Shown piece after piece: positions 11,955-21,598 of a stretch of 64,000 nucleotides of DNA. The stretch is taken from the NCBI RefSeq assembly GCF_024448895.1, contig NZ_JAMOIC010000002.1, positions 248,001 to 312,000 on the forward strand, in the 5' to 3' direction. Numbering within the stretch: the stretch's first letter is position 1; each line of letters begins with the position of its first letter. The position numbers and the translations under genes are program-made. Under the pieces are notes generated by a model that saw only the letters and a list, made by a program, of their open reading frames with translations, had not been told where the DNA came from and did not search any database. The DNA is from Stutzerimonas stutzeri. GTDB taxonomy: Bacteria; Pseudomonadota; Gammaproteobacteria; Pseudomonadales; Pseudomonadaceae.

Positions 11955-12422
11955 CTATTCGTCAGCGTAAGGGTCAGCGTGACCCAGTTCAGCCAGCAAT
12001 TGACGTTCGAGATCTTCCATCTCTTGTGCTTCATCGTCATCGATATGGTCGTAACCGAGCAGATGCAGGCAGCCGTGAATGACCAGGTGCGCCCAGTGCG
12101 CCGATAGCGGCTTGCCCTGTTCTTCGGCCTCGCGCTCGACCACTGGAACGCAGATGACCAGATCGCCGAGCAGCGGAATATCCAGCATCGGAACGCCGCC
12201 AGGGCCGTCGGGTATGTCGGCAGGGAAGGACAGTACGTTGGTGGCGTAGTCCTTCTGCCGCCAGGTGCGATTGAGCTCGCGTCCTTCGTCCTCATCGACC
12301 AGCCGAATGGTAAGTTCGGAATCACCCTTGCGTTGTCGCAACGCCAGTTCACACCAGCGTCGCAGATCCGCTTCATCCGGAATTGCGCCCCGGCTTTCGC
12401 ATTGCAGGTCCAGCTCAATCAC
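11955..12422 (-). CDS. ybeY: Endoribonuclease YbeY
   Basis: 155-residue zinc endoribonuclease for 16S rRNA maturation and ribosome quality control. The metal motif [11 protein letters not shown] (H-x3-H-x5-H) is present near the C-terminus, preceded by NVLSFPAD. The start is a GTG at 12422 that overlaps the end of phoL by 8 bp, with AGGA at good distance; upstream residues in this frame are out-of-frame phoL sequence. Translational coupling to phoL is likely. Confidence 0.93.
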   Translation of the reverse strand: MIELDLQCESRGAIPDEADLRRWCELALRQRKGDSELTIRLVDEDEGRELNRTWRQKDYATNVLSFPADIPDGPGGVPMLDIPLLGDLVICVPVVEREAEEQGKPLSAHWAHLVIHGCLHLLGYDHIDDDEAQEMEDLERQLLAELGHADPYADE

Positions 12423-13422
12423 GTCGGGTTTCCTGCAGCGTGCGATTGCCGTTATGTGCCAGATTGCCTTCGAAGGCCTCGTAAGCCTCGACGATGCGCT
12501 GCACCAGCGGGTGACGGACGACGTCCTTGGGCTTGAAGTGCGTGAAGCTGATGCCATTGACGTCCTTGAGCACTTCGATCACATGCGCCAGGCCACTCTT
12601 GGTCCCGCGAGGCAAGTCGACCTGGGTGATGTCGCCGGTGATCACCGCAGTCGAGCCGAAGCCGATGCGGGTCAGGAACATCTTCATCTGCTCCAGGGTG
12701 GTGTTCTGGCTTTCGTCGAGGATGATAAAGCTGTTGTTCAGCGTGCGACCGCGCATGTAGGCCAGCGGAGCGATCTCGATCACCTGCTTCTCGATCAGCC
12801 TGGCGACCTGTTCGAAACCCAGCATTTCGTACAGGGCGTCATACAGTGGGCGCAGGTATGGGTCGATCTTCTGCGCCAGATCGCCTGGCAGAAAGCCGAG
12901 CTTCTCGCCTGCCTCGACCGCCGGGCGAACCAGCAGGATGCGGCGAATCTGCTCACGCTCCAGGGCATCTACGGCGCAGGCGACAGCGAGGTATGTCTTG
13001 CCGGTGCCTGCCGGGCCGATGCCGAAGTTGATGTCGTTATCCAGAATCGACTGCACGTAGCGCTGCTGGTTGACGCCGCGCGGGCGGATATTGCCCTTGC
13101 GCGTACGCAGCGAAATGTTCGGCGTGGTGGACGAGTTGTTCAACTCCTCCATGGCCGATTCCTGAAGGAACAGGTGAACCGTGTCCGGCGAGAGCTCGAG
13201 GCTCTTGGTTTCGCGGTACAGACGGCGCAGTAAATGCTCCGCCGCTTGAGCCACTTCAGGCGGGCCGACCAATTCGAACTGGTTGCCGCGATTGCGGATT
13301 TCCAGATCCAGGCGCTGCTCGATCAGGCGCAGATGCTCGTCGAACTGACCGCAGAGGTTGGCGAAGCGGTTGGCTTCAAAGGGTTCGAGGGTGAAACGAT
13401 GAGGTTCTATAGGGGCGTTCAA
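12415..13422 (-). CDS. phoL: PhoH-like ATPase (PhoL)
   Basis: 335-residue PhoH-family P-loop ATPase with Walker [12 protein letters not shown] and Walker [10 protein letters not shown]. The N-terminus [19 protein letters not shown] and a KH-like region precede the ATPase. Known partner of YbeY in rRNA processing and heat tolerance by family and conserved linkage. The stop overlaps the ybeY GTG start; miaB is 137 bp upstream. Confidence 0.93.
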   Translation of the reverse strand: MNAPIEPHRFTLEPFEANRFANLCGQFDEHLRLIEQRLDLEIRNRGNQFELVGPPEVAQAAEHLLRRLYRETKSLELSPDTVHLFLQESAMEELNNSSTTPNISLRTRKGNIRPRGVNQQRYVQSILDNDINFGIGPAGTGKTYLAVACAVDALEREQIRRILLVRPAVEAGEKLGFLPGDLAQKIDPYLRPLYDALYEMLGFEQVARLIEKQVIEIAPLAYMRGRTLNNSFIILDESQNTTLEQMKMFLTRIGFGSTAVITGDITQVDLPRGTKSGLAHVIEVLKDVNGISFTHFKPKDVVRHPLVQRIVEAYEAFEGNLAHNGNRTLQETRRD

Positions 13423-13559
13423 GGGCTTTTGATTGACCTGCTCTGCTTGAGTAGTGAATGAGGATAGCGCCGCGCAACGAAAAAAGCAGCGGCATGGCGA
13501 TCACCGTACACCTGAGCGAGCATGACCGACCCCGCGGGGTCAGTCGCCACGGCATCTGC

Positions 13560-14900
13560 TCAGCTTGCTGTCTGCTCGATCAAGGTGCCGCGCAGCGAAT
13601 GGGGCAGCGCATCGTCGATATGGACGTCGACAAACTGGCCGATCAGCCGCGGATTGTCGCAACGGAAATTGACGATCCGGTTGTGCTCGGTGCGTCCCTG
13701 AAGCATACCCGGGTCCTTCTTAGAGTAGTCCGTGACCAGAATGCGCTGGCGCGTGCCTGCCATCCGTCGGCTGTTCTCGAAGCCTTGCTGGCTGATGCGC
13801 TGCTGCAGGATCGCAAGGCGCTGCTTCTTCACCTCATCAGGCGTTTCGTCGGCGAGATCCGCCGCTGGTGTGCCGGGGCGTGAGCTGTAAACGAACGAGT
13901 ACGAGAAATCGAAGCCGACATCCTGAATCAGCTTCATCGTCTGTTCGAAATCCTTCTCCGTTTCACCGGGGAAACCCACAATGAAGTCGGAGCTGATCAG
14001 GATGTCCGGAACCGCCGCCTTCAACTTGCGAATGCGTGACTTGTACTCGAGCGCCGTGTGGTTGCGCTTCATCGCCGCGAGCACGCGATCGGAGCCTGAC
14101 TGCACGGGCAGGTGGAGGTACTTCACCAGTTCCGGCACTTCGGCGTGGGCCTGGATCAGCGCGTCGGAAAATTCCAGTGGGTGGCTGGTGGTGTAACGGA
14201 TCCGGTCGATACCGTCGATTGCAGCCACCACACGGATCAGTTCGGCCAGGTCCGCAATGCGGCCATCGTGGGTCGGGCCGCGGTAACCGTTGACGTTCTG
14301 GCCCAGCAGGGTCACTTCGCGAACGCCGTTCTCGGCCAGATGCACCACTTCGGCAAGCACATCGTCAAACGGGCGGCTGACTTCCTCTCCGCGGGTATAA
14401 GGCACCACGCAGAACGTGCAGTATTTGCTGCAGCCTTCCATCACCGATACGAAGGCGGTCGGGCCATCCACGCGGGGTTCAGGCAGGCGATCGAACTTTT
14501 CGATCTCGGGGAATGATATGTCGACCTGAGGTTGCTTCGTCGTGCGGGCGGCATTGATCATTTCGGGCAGCCGGTGCAGCGTCTGCGGGCCGAACACCAC
14601 ATCCACGTAAGGCGCACGGTCGCGGATCGCCGCGCCTTCCTGGCTTGCCACGCACCCACCCACGCCGATCACCAGCTGCGGGTTTTCGAGTTTGAGCTCC
14701 CGCCAGCGCCCCAGCTGAGAGAAGACCTTTTCCTGGGCTTTTTCACGAATCGAGCAGGTATTGAGCAGGATCACATCAGCTTCTGCCGGATTGGCCGTGA
14801 TCTCAAGAGGTTGCTGCTCGCCCAGAAGGTCCACCATGCGCGAGCTGTCGTACTCGTTCATCTGGCAGCCGTGGGTTTCGATATAAAGCTTGCGGGTCAT
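13560..14900 (-). CDS. miaB: tRNA-2-methylthio-N6-isopentenyladenosine synthase MiaB
   Basis: Methylthiotransferase that modifies A37 of tRNAs, 446 residues, usual length. The N-terminal cluster cysteines lie in [21 protein letters not shown] and [11 protein letters not shown]; the radical SAM cysteines lie in [15 protein letters not shown]; a C-terminal TRAM domain ends the protein. First gene of the miaB-phoL-ybeY-corC-lnt run. A GC-rich palindrome (GACCCCGCGGGGTC, 13528-13541) lies just after the stop but has no T-run. Confidence 0.96.
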   Translation of the reverse strand: MTRKLYIETHGCQMNEYDSSRMVDLLGEQQPLEITANPAEADVILLNTCSIREKAQEKVFSQLGRWRELKLENPQLVIGVGGCVASQEGAAIRDRAPYVDVVFGPQTLHRLPEMINAARTTKQPQVDISFPEIEKFDRLPEPRVDGPTAFVSVMEGCSKYCTFCVVPYTRGEEVSRPFDDVLAEVVHLAENGVREVTLLGQNVNGYRGPTHDGRIADLAELIRVVAAIDGIDRIRYTTSHPLEFSDALIQAHAEVPELVKYLHLPVQSGSDRVLAAMKRNHTALEYKSRIRKLKAAVPDILISSDFIVGFPGETEKDFEQTMKLIQDVGFDFSYSFVYSSRPGTPAADLADETPDEVKKQRLAILQQRISQQGFENSRRMAGTRQRILVTDYSKKDPGMLQGRTEHNRIVNFRCDNPRLIGQFVDVHIDDALPHSLRGTLIEQTAS

Positions 14901-15092
14901 GTTTCGGGCCGGCGTTGTGCAAAAAATGACCGGCGATTATACGGCCGGGACGTGGCCGTTAAAAGCGCTGATGAACGGGGAGATGTGACGAAAAAAACTG
15001 AGCTGCTGCGCGGTGCGTGGCAGTGCGAGTGGATAGGCTTTTTCAGAGATGAGACGAGGGCGAGACTGCGGTGTTATCACCTGGCCAGTGGG

Positions 15093-15635
15093 CTAACGCC
15101 TGAATGGCTCGCGGCTCTCGGCCGTTTGCATATCCATCAGATAGTCGCGGAATATCTGGCCCAGTACTTGAGTTGCGATCTCGAGCTCGTCGCGCCCCAT
15201 TTGTGAAGAGACGCGATCGGCCGTGTCCAGCGCATCTTCCTCGCCGTTGACCGCCGACATTTTCAGCACCACATAGGCCTGCACGTTGTTTGCCGGTACA
15301 CCTTCACCACGAAAGAACATCACGCCGAGACGGTGCTGTGCCAGTGCATGGCCCTTGAGCGATGCGCGTTCGAACCAGTGCAGCGCCTTGACCAGATCGC
15401 GTGGTGCCAGACGGCCACTGTAGTAGAAGTCCCCCAGCTCGAAGGCAGCTTGCAGGTCGCCCTCACTGGCAGCCTGCTCGCAAGCACGCAGCGCCTCGCT
15501 CATGGCTTCCGGGGCGGTATTAAGCGCGCAGCGAGACGTCGCAGGTATCAGCAGCGAGTTGCCGCCCGCGTTACCCAGCAGGGGTGTGAGGAGCAGCAGG
15601 CAGCCAATGGCGAGGCTGCGGCCGGTGCTAGTCAT
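15093..15635 (-). CDS. Secreted Sel1-repeat protein
   Basis: 180 residues. A signal peptide (SLAIGCLLLLTPLLGNAGG) is followed by Sel1/TPR-like helical repeats: LQAAFELGDFYYSGRLAPRDLVKALHWF, then LAQHRLGVMFFRGEGVPANN, then a third degenerate unit with VLKMSAVNG. Such repeats mediate protein contacts in the periplasm; the partner is unknown. Upstream of miaB on the same strand, with 192 bp between. Confidence 0.75.
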   Translation of the reverse strand: MTSTGRSLAIGCLLLLTPLLGNAGGNSLLIPATSRCALNTAPEAMSEALRACEQAASEGDLQAAFELGDFYYSGRLAPRDLVKALHWFERASLKGHALAQHRLGVMFFRGEGVPANNVQAYVVLKMSAVNGEEDALDTADRVSSQMGRDELEIATQVLGQIFRDYLMDMQTAESREPFRR

Positions 15636-15754
15636 GAATCAAAGCGCCTCGAAGATCAGGGCGTGACTGGAAGTACGGCAAAACGGGCCGACGTTCACAT
15701 TATGGATAAGGCTTAGCCTGCTTACAAAGGCTTTGATGGCGCGGGTTCGGCTTT

Positions 15755-16384
15755 TTATGCGGGCGCGCTGTTCTCTTCGCGAAGATTGCCCGGCAGGTTG
15801 AGAAGCAACCAGGCGATTATCGGGCAGGCCAGCGCGAGGCAGAGCTGCTCAAAGCCAGCGAGTGGGTTGGGCCCGATCGTCATTCCGGTCAGCGGCATCA
15901 AAGCCAGCATCAATCCGCCTCCGGCCGCGCCAGCAAAGGCCTGCAGGCGTGCCGGCCATTGCAGCAAGCCGGCGTAGGCCACCAGCAATGCGCTGGTCAA
16001 ACCCAGTGCGAAGGCATATTCGCTGGCCCAGCCGAACTGCCTGGTGAGCTCGAAAAATGCACACAGACCAATCACGACCCGCCCCCAGGTCGGTCGGCTC
16101 CAGGTCCATTGCCGGCTCAAGGTCAATGCCACTACGCCGACCAGTGGTAGCCCGAGCAACAGCGTTGCTTGCATAAGCCAACGCTCCGCTTCCAGCGTGT
16201 CGAGGCCAAAGCCCAGTCTGGCGACCGCGCAGGCGCCGGTCCCTGCGGAGAGACTGAAAGCGAGGAGCGCACAGAACAGTGCCGGCTGGTCCGGCTCGCC
16301 GTAACCGCGGCGCGCAGCACCGATCCAGACTGCACTGGCCAGTGCAGTCAAGGTCAGGAGCGTGGCTTGTAACAGCTCGGGCAT
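15755..16384 (-). CDS. Predicted six-helix membrane protein coupled to hemL
   Basis: 209 residues, almost wholly hydrophobic, with about six membrane helices broken by short loops (ARRGYGEPDQP, TLSRQWTWSRPTWGR). I do not recognise a family. Its ATG overlaps the hemL stop codon (ATGA), so it is probably co-translated with hemL. A membrane role near tetrapyrrole synthesis is only an inference from this coupling. Confidence 0.7.
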   Translation of the reverse strand: MPELLQATLLTLTALASAVWIGAARRGYGEPDQPALFCALLAFSLSAGTGACAVARLGFGLDTLEAERWLMQATLLLGLPLVGVVALTLSRQWTWSRPTWGRVVIGLCAFFELTRQFGWASEYAFALGLTSALLVAYAGLLQWPARLQAFAGAAGGGLMLALMPLTGMTIGPNPLAGFEQLCLALACPIIAWLLLNLPGNLREENSAPA

Positions 16385-17673
16385 CAGGCAGATTTCAGCT
16401 GGCAGAAAGCGCGTTCTGCAGCGTCGAGCGTTAGCTGCAATTCTTTCTCGCCATGGGCGATGGAGGTAAAGCCCGCCTCGAATGCGCTGGGCGCCAGGTA
16501 GACGCCACCATCGAGCATCAGGTGGAAGAACCGCTTGAAGCGCTCGGCGTCGCTCGCCATGACGTCGTCGAAGGTGACGATGTCGTCCGCCTCGCTGAAA
16601 TACAGACCGAACATGCCGCCGACCTGAGTGGTGACGAATGGAATGCCTGCTGCGGTTGCGCGCTCTTTGAGGCCGTCCAGCATCCGAGTCGTGTACGTCG
16701 TGAGTTCGTCGTGAAATCCAGGGCGGCTGATCAGCTTCAACGTGGTCAGGCCCGCAGCCATTGCCAGTGGGTTACCGGACAGGGTGCCGGCTTGGTAGAC
16801 AGGTCCCAAGGGGGCGATGCGCTCCATGATTTCCCGCTTGCCACCGAAACAGCCGACCGGCATGCCGCCACCGATGATCTTGCCGAAGGTGGTCAGATCA
16901 GGCGTCACGCCGTAGTGGGCTTGTGCGCCGCCCAGTGCGACTCGAAAGCCGGTCATCACCTCATCGAAGATCAGCACGACGCCGTGTTTGTCGCACTGCT
17001 CGCGCAGGCCTTGCAGATACCCTGGCGCGGGCGGCACGCAGTTCATGTTGCCCGCTACGGGCTCGACGATGATGCAGGCCACTTCGCCACCGACCTCGCC
17101 AAGCATCTGCTCGACGGCGGCCAAATCGTTGAAGGGCAGGGTCAGCGTGTGCTTGGCGAATGCTGCTGGGACGCCTGCGGAGCTGGGTACGCCTTGGGTC
17201 AGCGCGCCGGAACCAGCCTTGACCAACAAGCTGTCGGAATGCCCGTGGTAGCAGCCTTCAAATTTGATGATGCTGTCGCGTCCGGTATAGCCGCGGGCCA
17301 GGCGTATTGCGCTCATGGTGGCTTCTGTGCCCGAGCTGACCATGCGCATCATTTCCATCGATGGCACCAGGCTGCATACCAGCTCGGCCATTTCGGTCTC
17401 CATGGCGGTCGGCGCGCCGTAGGAAAGTCCGTGCTGCAACTGATTGCGGACCGCGTCGAGCACTTCGGGGTGGCTGTGGCCCAGAATCATCGGGCCCCAG
17501 GAGCCCACGTAATCCACATAGCGCTTGTCGTCTTCATCAGTGACGTAAGCGCCTTCGGCATGCTTGAAGAACAATGGCGTGCCACCTACGCTGCGGAACG
17601 CGCGAACCGGTGAATTCACACCGCCGGGTATACGGTTCTGGGCGCTGGCGAAGAGGGTTTCGGAACGGGACAT
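16384..17673 (-). CDS. hemL: Glutamate-1-semialdehyde 2,1-aminomutase
   Basis: PLP enzyme that makes 5-aminolevulinate for heme, siroheme and cobalamin; 429 residues. The N-terminus [26 protein letters not shown] is typical, and the PLP lysine is in [14 protein letters not shown] start at this ATG rather than 58 codons upstream, where the frame runs through non-conserved sequence overlapping thiE. It follows thiE by 61 bp, the order thiD-thiE-hemL, and its stop overlaps the next gene. Confidence 0.96.
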   Translation of the reverse strand: MSRSETLFASAQNRIPGGVNSPVRAFRSVGGTPLFFKHAEGAYVTDEDDKRYVDYVGSWGPMILGHSHPEVLDAVRNQLQHGLSYGAPTAMETEMAELVCSLVPSMEMMRMVSSGTEATMSAIRLARGYTGRDSIIKFEGCYHGHSDSLLVKAGSGALTQGVPSSAGVPAAFAKHTLTLPFNDLAAVEQMLGEVGGEVACIIVEPVAGNMNCVPPAPGYLQGLREQCDKHGVVLIFDEVMTGFRVALGGAQAHYGVTPDLTTFGKIIGGGMPVGCFGGKREIMERIAPLGPVYQAGTLSGNPLAMAAGLTTLKLISRPGFHDELTTYTTRMLDGLKERATAAGIPFVTTQVGGMFGLYFSEADDIVTFDDVMASDAERFKRFFHLMLDGGVYLAPSAFEAGFTSIAHGEKELQLTLDAAERAFCQLKSA

Positions 17674-17734
17674 GCGGGAGCCTCTCGAAAAATGGATGAC
17701 AGGGGTAGCGGTCGTTGCAGCACCGCCACGCGGG

Positions 17735-18373
17735 TCAGCTGGTGATGAACAGATCACTGAAAGCACGGGCACGACGCTCGACCTCATGGGGCGATTCGGC
17801 GGCGAACAGCGCATGGATGACGGCAACCAAACTGGCGCCTCGAGCAATTAGCCCAGGGGCGTTTTCCAGGGTTACCCCGCCGATGGCAACGATGGGCAGG
17901 CTGAACTGCTGGCGCGCCTGCTCGAGCATTTCAGCCGTGGCGCTCGGCGCACCAGGCTTGGTGTTGGAGTCGAAGAAACGACCAAAAGCGATATAGCTGG
18001 CACCTTCTGCGATAGCCTGCTCAGCCAGGTCCAGACGGGAATGGCAGGTGGCGCCGATGATCGCGTTGCGACCAAGGAGCGCGCGCGCGGCCGCGAGTGA
18101 ACCGTCTTCCTGCCCAAGGTGCAGGCCGACGCCGAGGCGGGCGGCCAGCTCTGCATCATCATTGATGATCAGTTTTGCGCCGTGGCGCTCGCACAGCTCG
18201 TGCAGCGCCTCGGCCTCACGCAGCCTGCGGGCATCATTCTCGGATTTGTCGCGGTACTGCAGCAGGCGCGCCCCGCCCTTGAGCGCAGCTTCGGCATAGG
18301 GCAGCAGGCGGCCGTCGGCCAGCAACTTGCTGTCGGTAATGGCGTAGAGGCCGCGCAACTTGGTGTCTTTCAT
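17735..18373 (-). CDS. thiE: Thiamine-phosphate synthase
   Basis: Joins hydroxymethylpyrimidine diphosphate and thiazole phosphate, 212 residues. Motifs: [27 protein letters not shown] and [22 protein letters not shown]. Lies 14 bp after thiD and is probably co-transcribed. Confidence 0.95.
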   Translation of the reverse strand: MKDTKLRGLYAITDSKLLADGRLLPYAEAALKGGARLLQYRDKSENDARRLREAEALHELCERHGAKLIINDDAELAARLGVGLHLGQEDGSLAAARALLGRNAIIGATCHSRLDLAEQAIAEGASYIAFGRFFDSNTKPGAPSATAEMLEQARQQFSLPIVAIGGVTLENAPGLIARGASLVAVIHALFAAESPHEVERRARAFSDLFITS

Positions 18374-18387
18374 GTGCAGCGCTCCGG

Positions 18388-19182
18388 TCAGGCCAAGTCC
18401 AGCGGCAGGCGACGGGGAATGTACTGGCCGCGCCCGGGCGCTTCAGCGTCGCGCAGGGTACGCCAGGTGTAATCGAGGGCAGATTTCACCGCACTGGAGA
18501 GTTCTTCCCCAAGCGCGAGCCGTCCCGACAGTGCGCTCGCTAGTGTGCAGCCAGAGCCGTGGTAGCTGCCGGGAAGGCGCTGGCAGCTGAAGTCGAACCG
18601 GCTGCCATCGCGACAATAAAGGCGGTTGTGGACTTCCGTCTCGTCACCATGCCCGCCGGTGATCAGCAGGTGGCGAATGAAGGGCAGCAGTTTCTCGGCG
18701 CATTCTTCGGCGCTACCGTCCGGTAGCTCGGCGAGAATCCGGGCTTCGGGCAGGTTTGGCGTGGCGATGGTCGAAATCGGAAAAAGCCGCTCGCGCATGG
18801 CGTAGCCCACTTCATCCTTGCCCAGCGCACCACCACCGCCGGCGCGCAGGACCGGATCGCACACCAGTGGAACGCCGGGCAGCTTTTGCATGATCTCCAG
18901 GACTGTATCGACCATTTCCACCGAGCCGAGCATGCCCAGTTTGACGGCCGCAATCGGTAGGTCAGCAATCACTGCATTGGCCTGCGCAAGCACCCATTCG
19001 CGATCGAGGACTCGGAAATCCGTCACGTCGACCGTGTCTTGAACAGTCAGCGCGGTGACCGCGGGCGCGGCATGACAGCCCTGTGCAATCAGGGCTTCGA
19101 TATCAGCCTGCAGGCCGGCGCCTCCGCTTGGGTCATGGCCGGAGAGGCAGAGGACGACAGGGCGGGAGCATGGGCCGGACAT
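18388..19182 (-). CDS. thiD: Hydroxymethylpyrimidine/phosphomethylpyrimidine kinase
   Basis: Two-step kinase for the pyrimidine part of thiamine, 264 residues. Motifs [17 protein letters not shown] near the N-terminus and [11 protein letters not shown] (anion hole and catalytic region) near the C-terminus. Divergent from the LadS-like kinase, with about 270 bp between starts. I saw no TPP riboswitch in that interval. Confidence 0.95.
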   Translation of the reverse strand: MSGPCSRPVVLCLSGHDPSGGAGLQADIEALIAQGCHAAPAVTALTVQDTVDVTDFRVLDREWVLAQANAVIADLPIAAVKLGMLGSVEMVDTVLEIMQKLPGVPLVCDPVLRAGGGGALGKDEVGYAMRERLFPISTIATPNLPEARILAELPDGSAEECAEKLLPFIRHLLITGGHGDETEVHNRLYCRDGSRFDFSCQRLPGSYHGSGCTLASALSGRLALGEELSSAVKSALDYTWRTLRDAEAPGRGQYIPRRLPLDLA

Positions 19183-19452
19183 CGATTGGGGTTCCCCGAG
19201 GCATGGGTGAGAGCGCTGGCCTTGACCAGTTATCGCCGGGTTTTCATGGCGTGCGAGCTTAACATCAATCCCGGCGGGCGGCTTGCGCTGGCACCCTGCG
19301 CGGAGTTGTCGCGCCCTACAGCCTTCCGGCAGGATATGCGCGGCGACCGCTTCAAGACGTTCGGGAACATGCTAAAGTGCCACTACTTTGAGTCGGCTGC
19401 GTGCATTCAGGGGAGCGGGGTTCTCCTGACGCGGTTCGACAAGGCCCCCTCC

Positions 19453-21396
19453 ATGCACCATATCCTCATATTCCTGTTCGGCCTTCTGCCGATGATCGCC
19501 GTTGCCGTCGATTTCGATGAGCGCACGCAGCGCCTGCCGCTTGGACGGGTCATGGCCCTGCTGGAAGATCCCAGTCGCAGCGCCACCATCGAAGAAGTCG
19601 TCGCTCTCGATGCGGCCGGCAAGTTCGTGCAGAGCACGGAAGATGTCGTCAATGCCGGCTACTCCCGTTCGGCATTCTGGTTGCGCGTAGACCTGAATTA
19701 CCGGGCCGATTCCGCCACCGAGCGCGGCCGGCGCTGGCTGGAGCTTGCCTATCCGCCGCTCGATCATCTTGACCTGTATCTCCCCGATGGGCCTGGCACA
19801 TATCGACTGGCGCAGCGGAGCGGCGACGCGCTGCCGTTCCATGATCGGCAGATCAGGCAGCGCAACCACCTCTTCGAACTCGAGTTGGCGCCCAACCAGC
19901 CGCAGCGGATCTATCTGCGGCTCGAGAGCCAGGGATCGATCCAGATTCCGCTGACCCTATGGGCGCCAGTGGCCTATCTGGAAGAACAATCCGGGCACGT
20001 CTATGTGCTCGCGATCATCTACGGCGTGCTGCTGGTGATGCTGGTCTACAACCTGTTCATCTACCTCAGCGTGCGCGATCGCAGCTATCTCTATTACATC
20101 CTGTATATCGCTTCGTTCGGCCTGTATCAGGTCTCGGTCAACGGTCTGGGCGTGCAATACCTCTGGCCGAACTGGCCATGGTGGGCGAATGCGTCGACAC
20201 CCTTTCTGATCGGCGCGGCGGGGCTGTTCGGCTGCCAGTTCGCGCGTAGCTTCCTGCATACCAGCGAACATAGCCCCTGGATCGACCACACGTTGATGCT
20301 GCTGATGGCGCTGGGTGTGCTGACGATGATTCTGTCGCTCTTCGCCAGCTACGCGCTCGCGTTGCGAATGGCGACCTTCCTCGCGCTCTGGTTCATCCTG
20401 GTCATCTTCGTTGCCGGCATCGTCGCCTGGCACAGGGGGATGCGCGTCGCGCGCTATTTCCTGATTGCCTGGAGCGCATTTCTCATCGGTGGACAGATCA
20501 ACACGTTGATGGTCCTCGGTTATCTGCCGCACATGTTTCTCACCATGTATGCCGGGCAGATCGGTTCGGCACTGGAAGTTGCGCTGTTGTCTTTGGCGCT
20601 GGCCGACCGGATCAACATGATGAAGGAGGAGCGCGCGCGGGTACTCGAGGAGACCGGCCGCAAACTGGCGGAGATGAACCGTGAGCTGACCGAGAGCAAT
20701 CGGCTCAAGGATCAATTCCTGGCCAACGTCACCCATGAACTGCGCACGCCGATGCACGGCGTACTGGGCAGCCTCGAATTGATGCGCACCCTGGAGCTGA
20801 ACGGCGAGCTGGATCAGTACCAGCGCATTGCTACCGGCTCGGCGCGCGAGATGATGCAACTGGTCAACGACATTCTTGCCCTCACCGAGCTGCAGGCCGG
20901 TCGCCTGCAGCTGCATGACGAGCCCTTCGAGCTGCGTGTGATGGCCGATGAACTCGCCCGGATCTACGGTCCCCGTGCTGCGGTACGCGGACTCGAGCTA
21001 CACGTTCACCTGGCAGAGCACCTGCCTGCACATTGCGTCGCCGATGTATCCAAGCTGAAACAGAGCCTTGGCTATCTGCTCGACAATGCCATCAAGTTCA
21101 CCCCGCAGGGGCAGGTGACGCTCGCGCTAAATGGCCGTGATGACGACCAGTCCCGGTTCGTTCTGGAAGTGGAAGTGATCGATACAGGCATCGGCTTTGA
21201 GGAGCCGGCCGATGATTCGCTGTATCAGCATTTCCGCCAGCTCAACGGCAGCATGACCCGGCAGCACGGCGGGCTAGGCATCGGCCTGTCACTATGCCGG
21301 CAGCTGGTGGAGCTGCAAGGCGGCGAAATCTCGTACTGGTCAGAGCTTGGCAGCGGCAGCCGCTTCATGGTGCGCCTGCCGCTTCGGTTGGGCTGA
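19453..21396 (+). CDS. ladS: LadS-like 7TMR-DISM sensor histidine kinase, no receiver domain
   Basis: 647 residues. Signal peptide (MHHILIFLFGLLPMIAVAV), a periplasmic 7TMR-DISMED2 sensor domain to about residue 170, seven membrane helices (about 175-380), a coiled coil, HisKA with the phosphorylated histidine in VTHELRTPMHG, and HATPase with DNAIKFT and GLGIGLSLCRQL. The protein ends right after the ATPase, whereas P. aeruginosa LadS (795 residues) carries a receiver domain after it. Location next to thiD matches ladS. In P. aeruginosa LadS acts on the Gac/Rsm pathway and biofilm choice; transfer of that role is inference. The ATG has no strong ribosome site, so the start is uncertain. Confidence 0.8.
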   Translation: MHHILIFLFGLLPMIAVAVDFDERTQRLPLGRVMALLEDPSRSATIEEVVALDAAGKFVQSTEDVVNAGYSRSAFWLRVDLNYRADSATERGRRWLELAYPPLDHLDLYLPDGPGTYRLAQRSGDALPFHDRQIRQRNHLFELELAPNQPQRIYLRLESQGSIQIPLTLWAPVAYLEEQSGHVYVLAIIYGVLLVMLVYNLFIYLSVRDRSYLYYILYIASFGLYQVSVNGLGVQYLWPNWPWWANASTPFLIGAAGLFGCQFARSFLHTSEHSPWIDHTLMLLMALGVLTMILSLFASYALALRMATFLALWFILVIFVAGIVAWHRGMRVARYFLIAWSAFLIGGQINTLMVLGYLPHMFLTMYAGQIGSALEVALLSLALADRINMMKEERARVLEETGRKLAEMNRELTESNRLKDQFLANVTHELRTPMHGVLGSLELMRTLELNGELDQYQRIATGSAREMMQLVNDILALTELQAGRLQLHDEPFELRVMADELARIYGPRAAVRGLELHVHLAEHLPAHCVADVSKLKQSLGYLLDNAIKFTPQGQVTLALNGRDDDQSRFVLEVEVIDTGIGFEEPADDSLYQHFRQLNGSMTRQHGGLGIGLSLCRQLVELQGGEISYWSELGSGSRFMVRLPLRLG

Positions 21397-21598
21397 GAGC
21401 GCCTTGCGGGGCGCAGTGCTTGGCGCAGCAATTGGCCGAAACCTCACTTTTTCGCATGTGGCATGCGTGCTTCACTCCTGTAGGCGGGTCGCTGCCAGAG
21501 ACGACCCCTGCCGGCCCGGCTAGCGTGGCGTAGACAACGCCAACAAAATAATTCCATATCCTGTCGGGCCCTTCGCTGCTACTGCCGAGGAGACCCAC

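Noticed and set aside
13528-13541. GACCCCGCGGGGTC palindrome after miaB as a terminator
   Set aside because: Short stem with no loop and no T-run on the miaB strand; it may be structural only.
19183-19452. TPP riboswitch upstream of thiD
   Set aside because: The conserved CUGAGA and ACCUGA-type THI-box segments are not visible in this interval on the minus strand.
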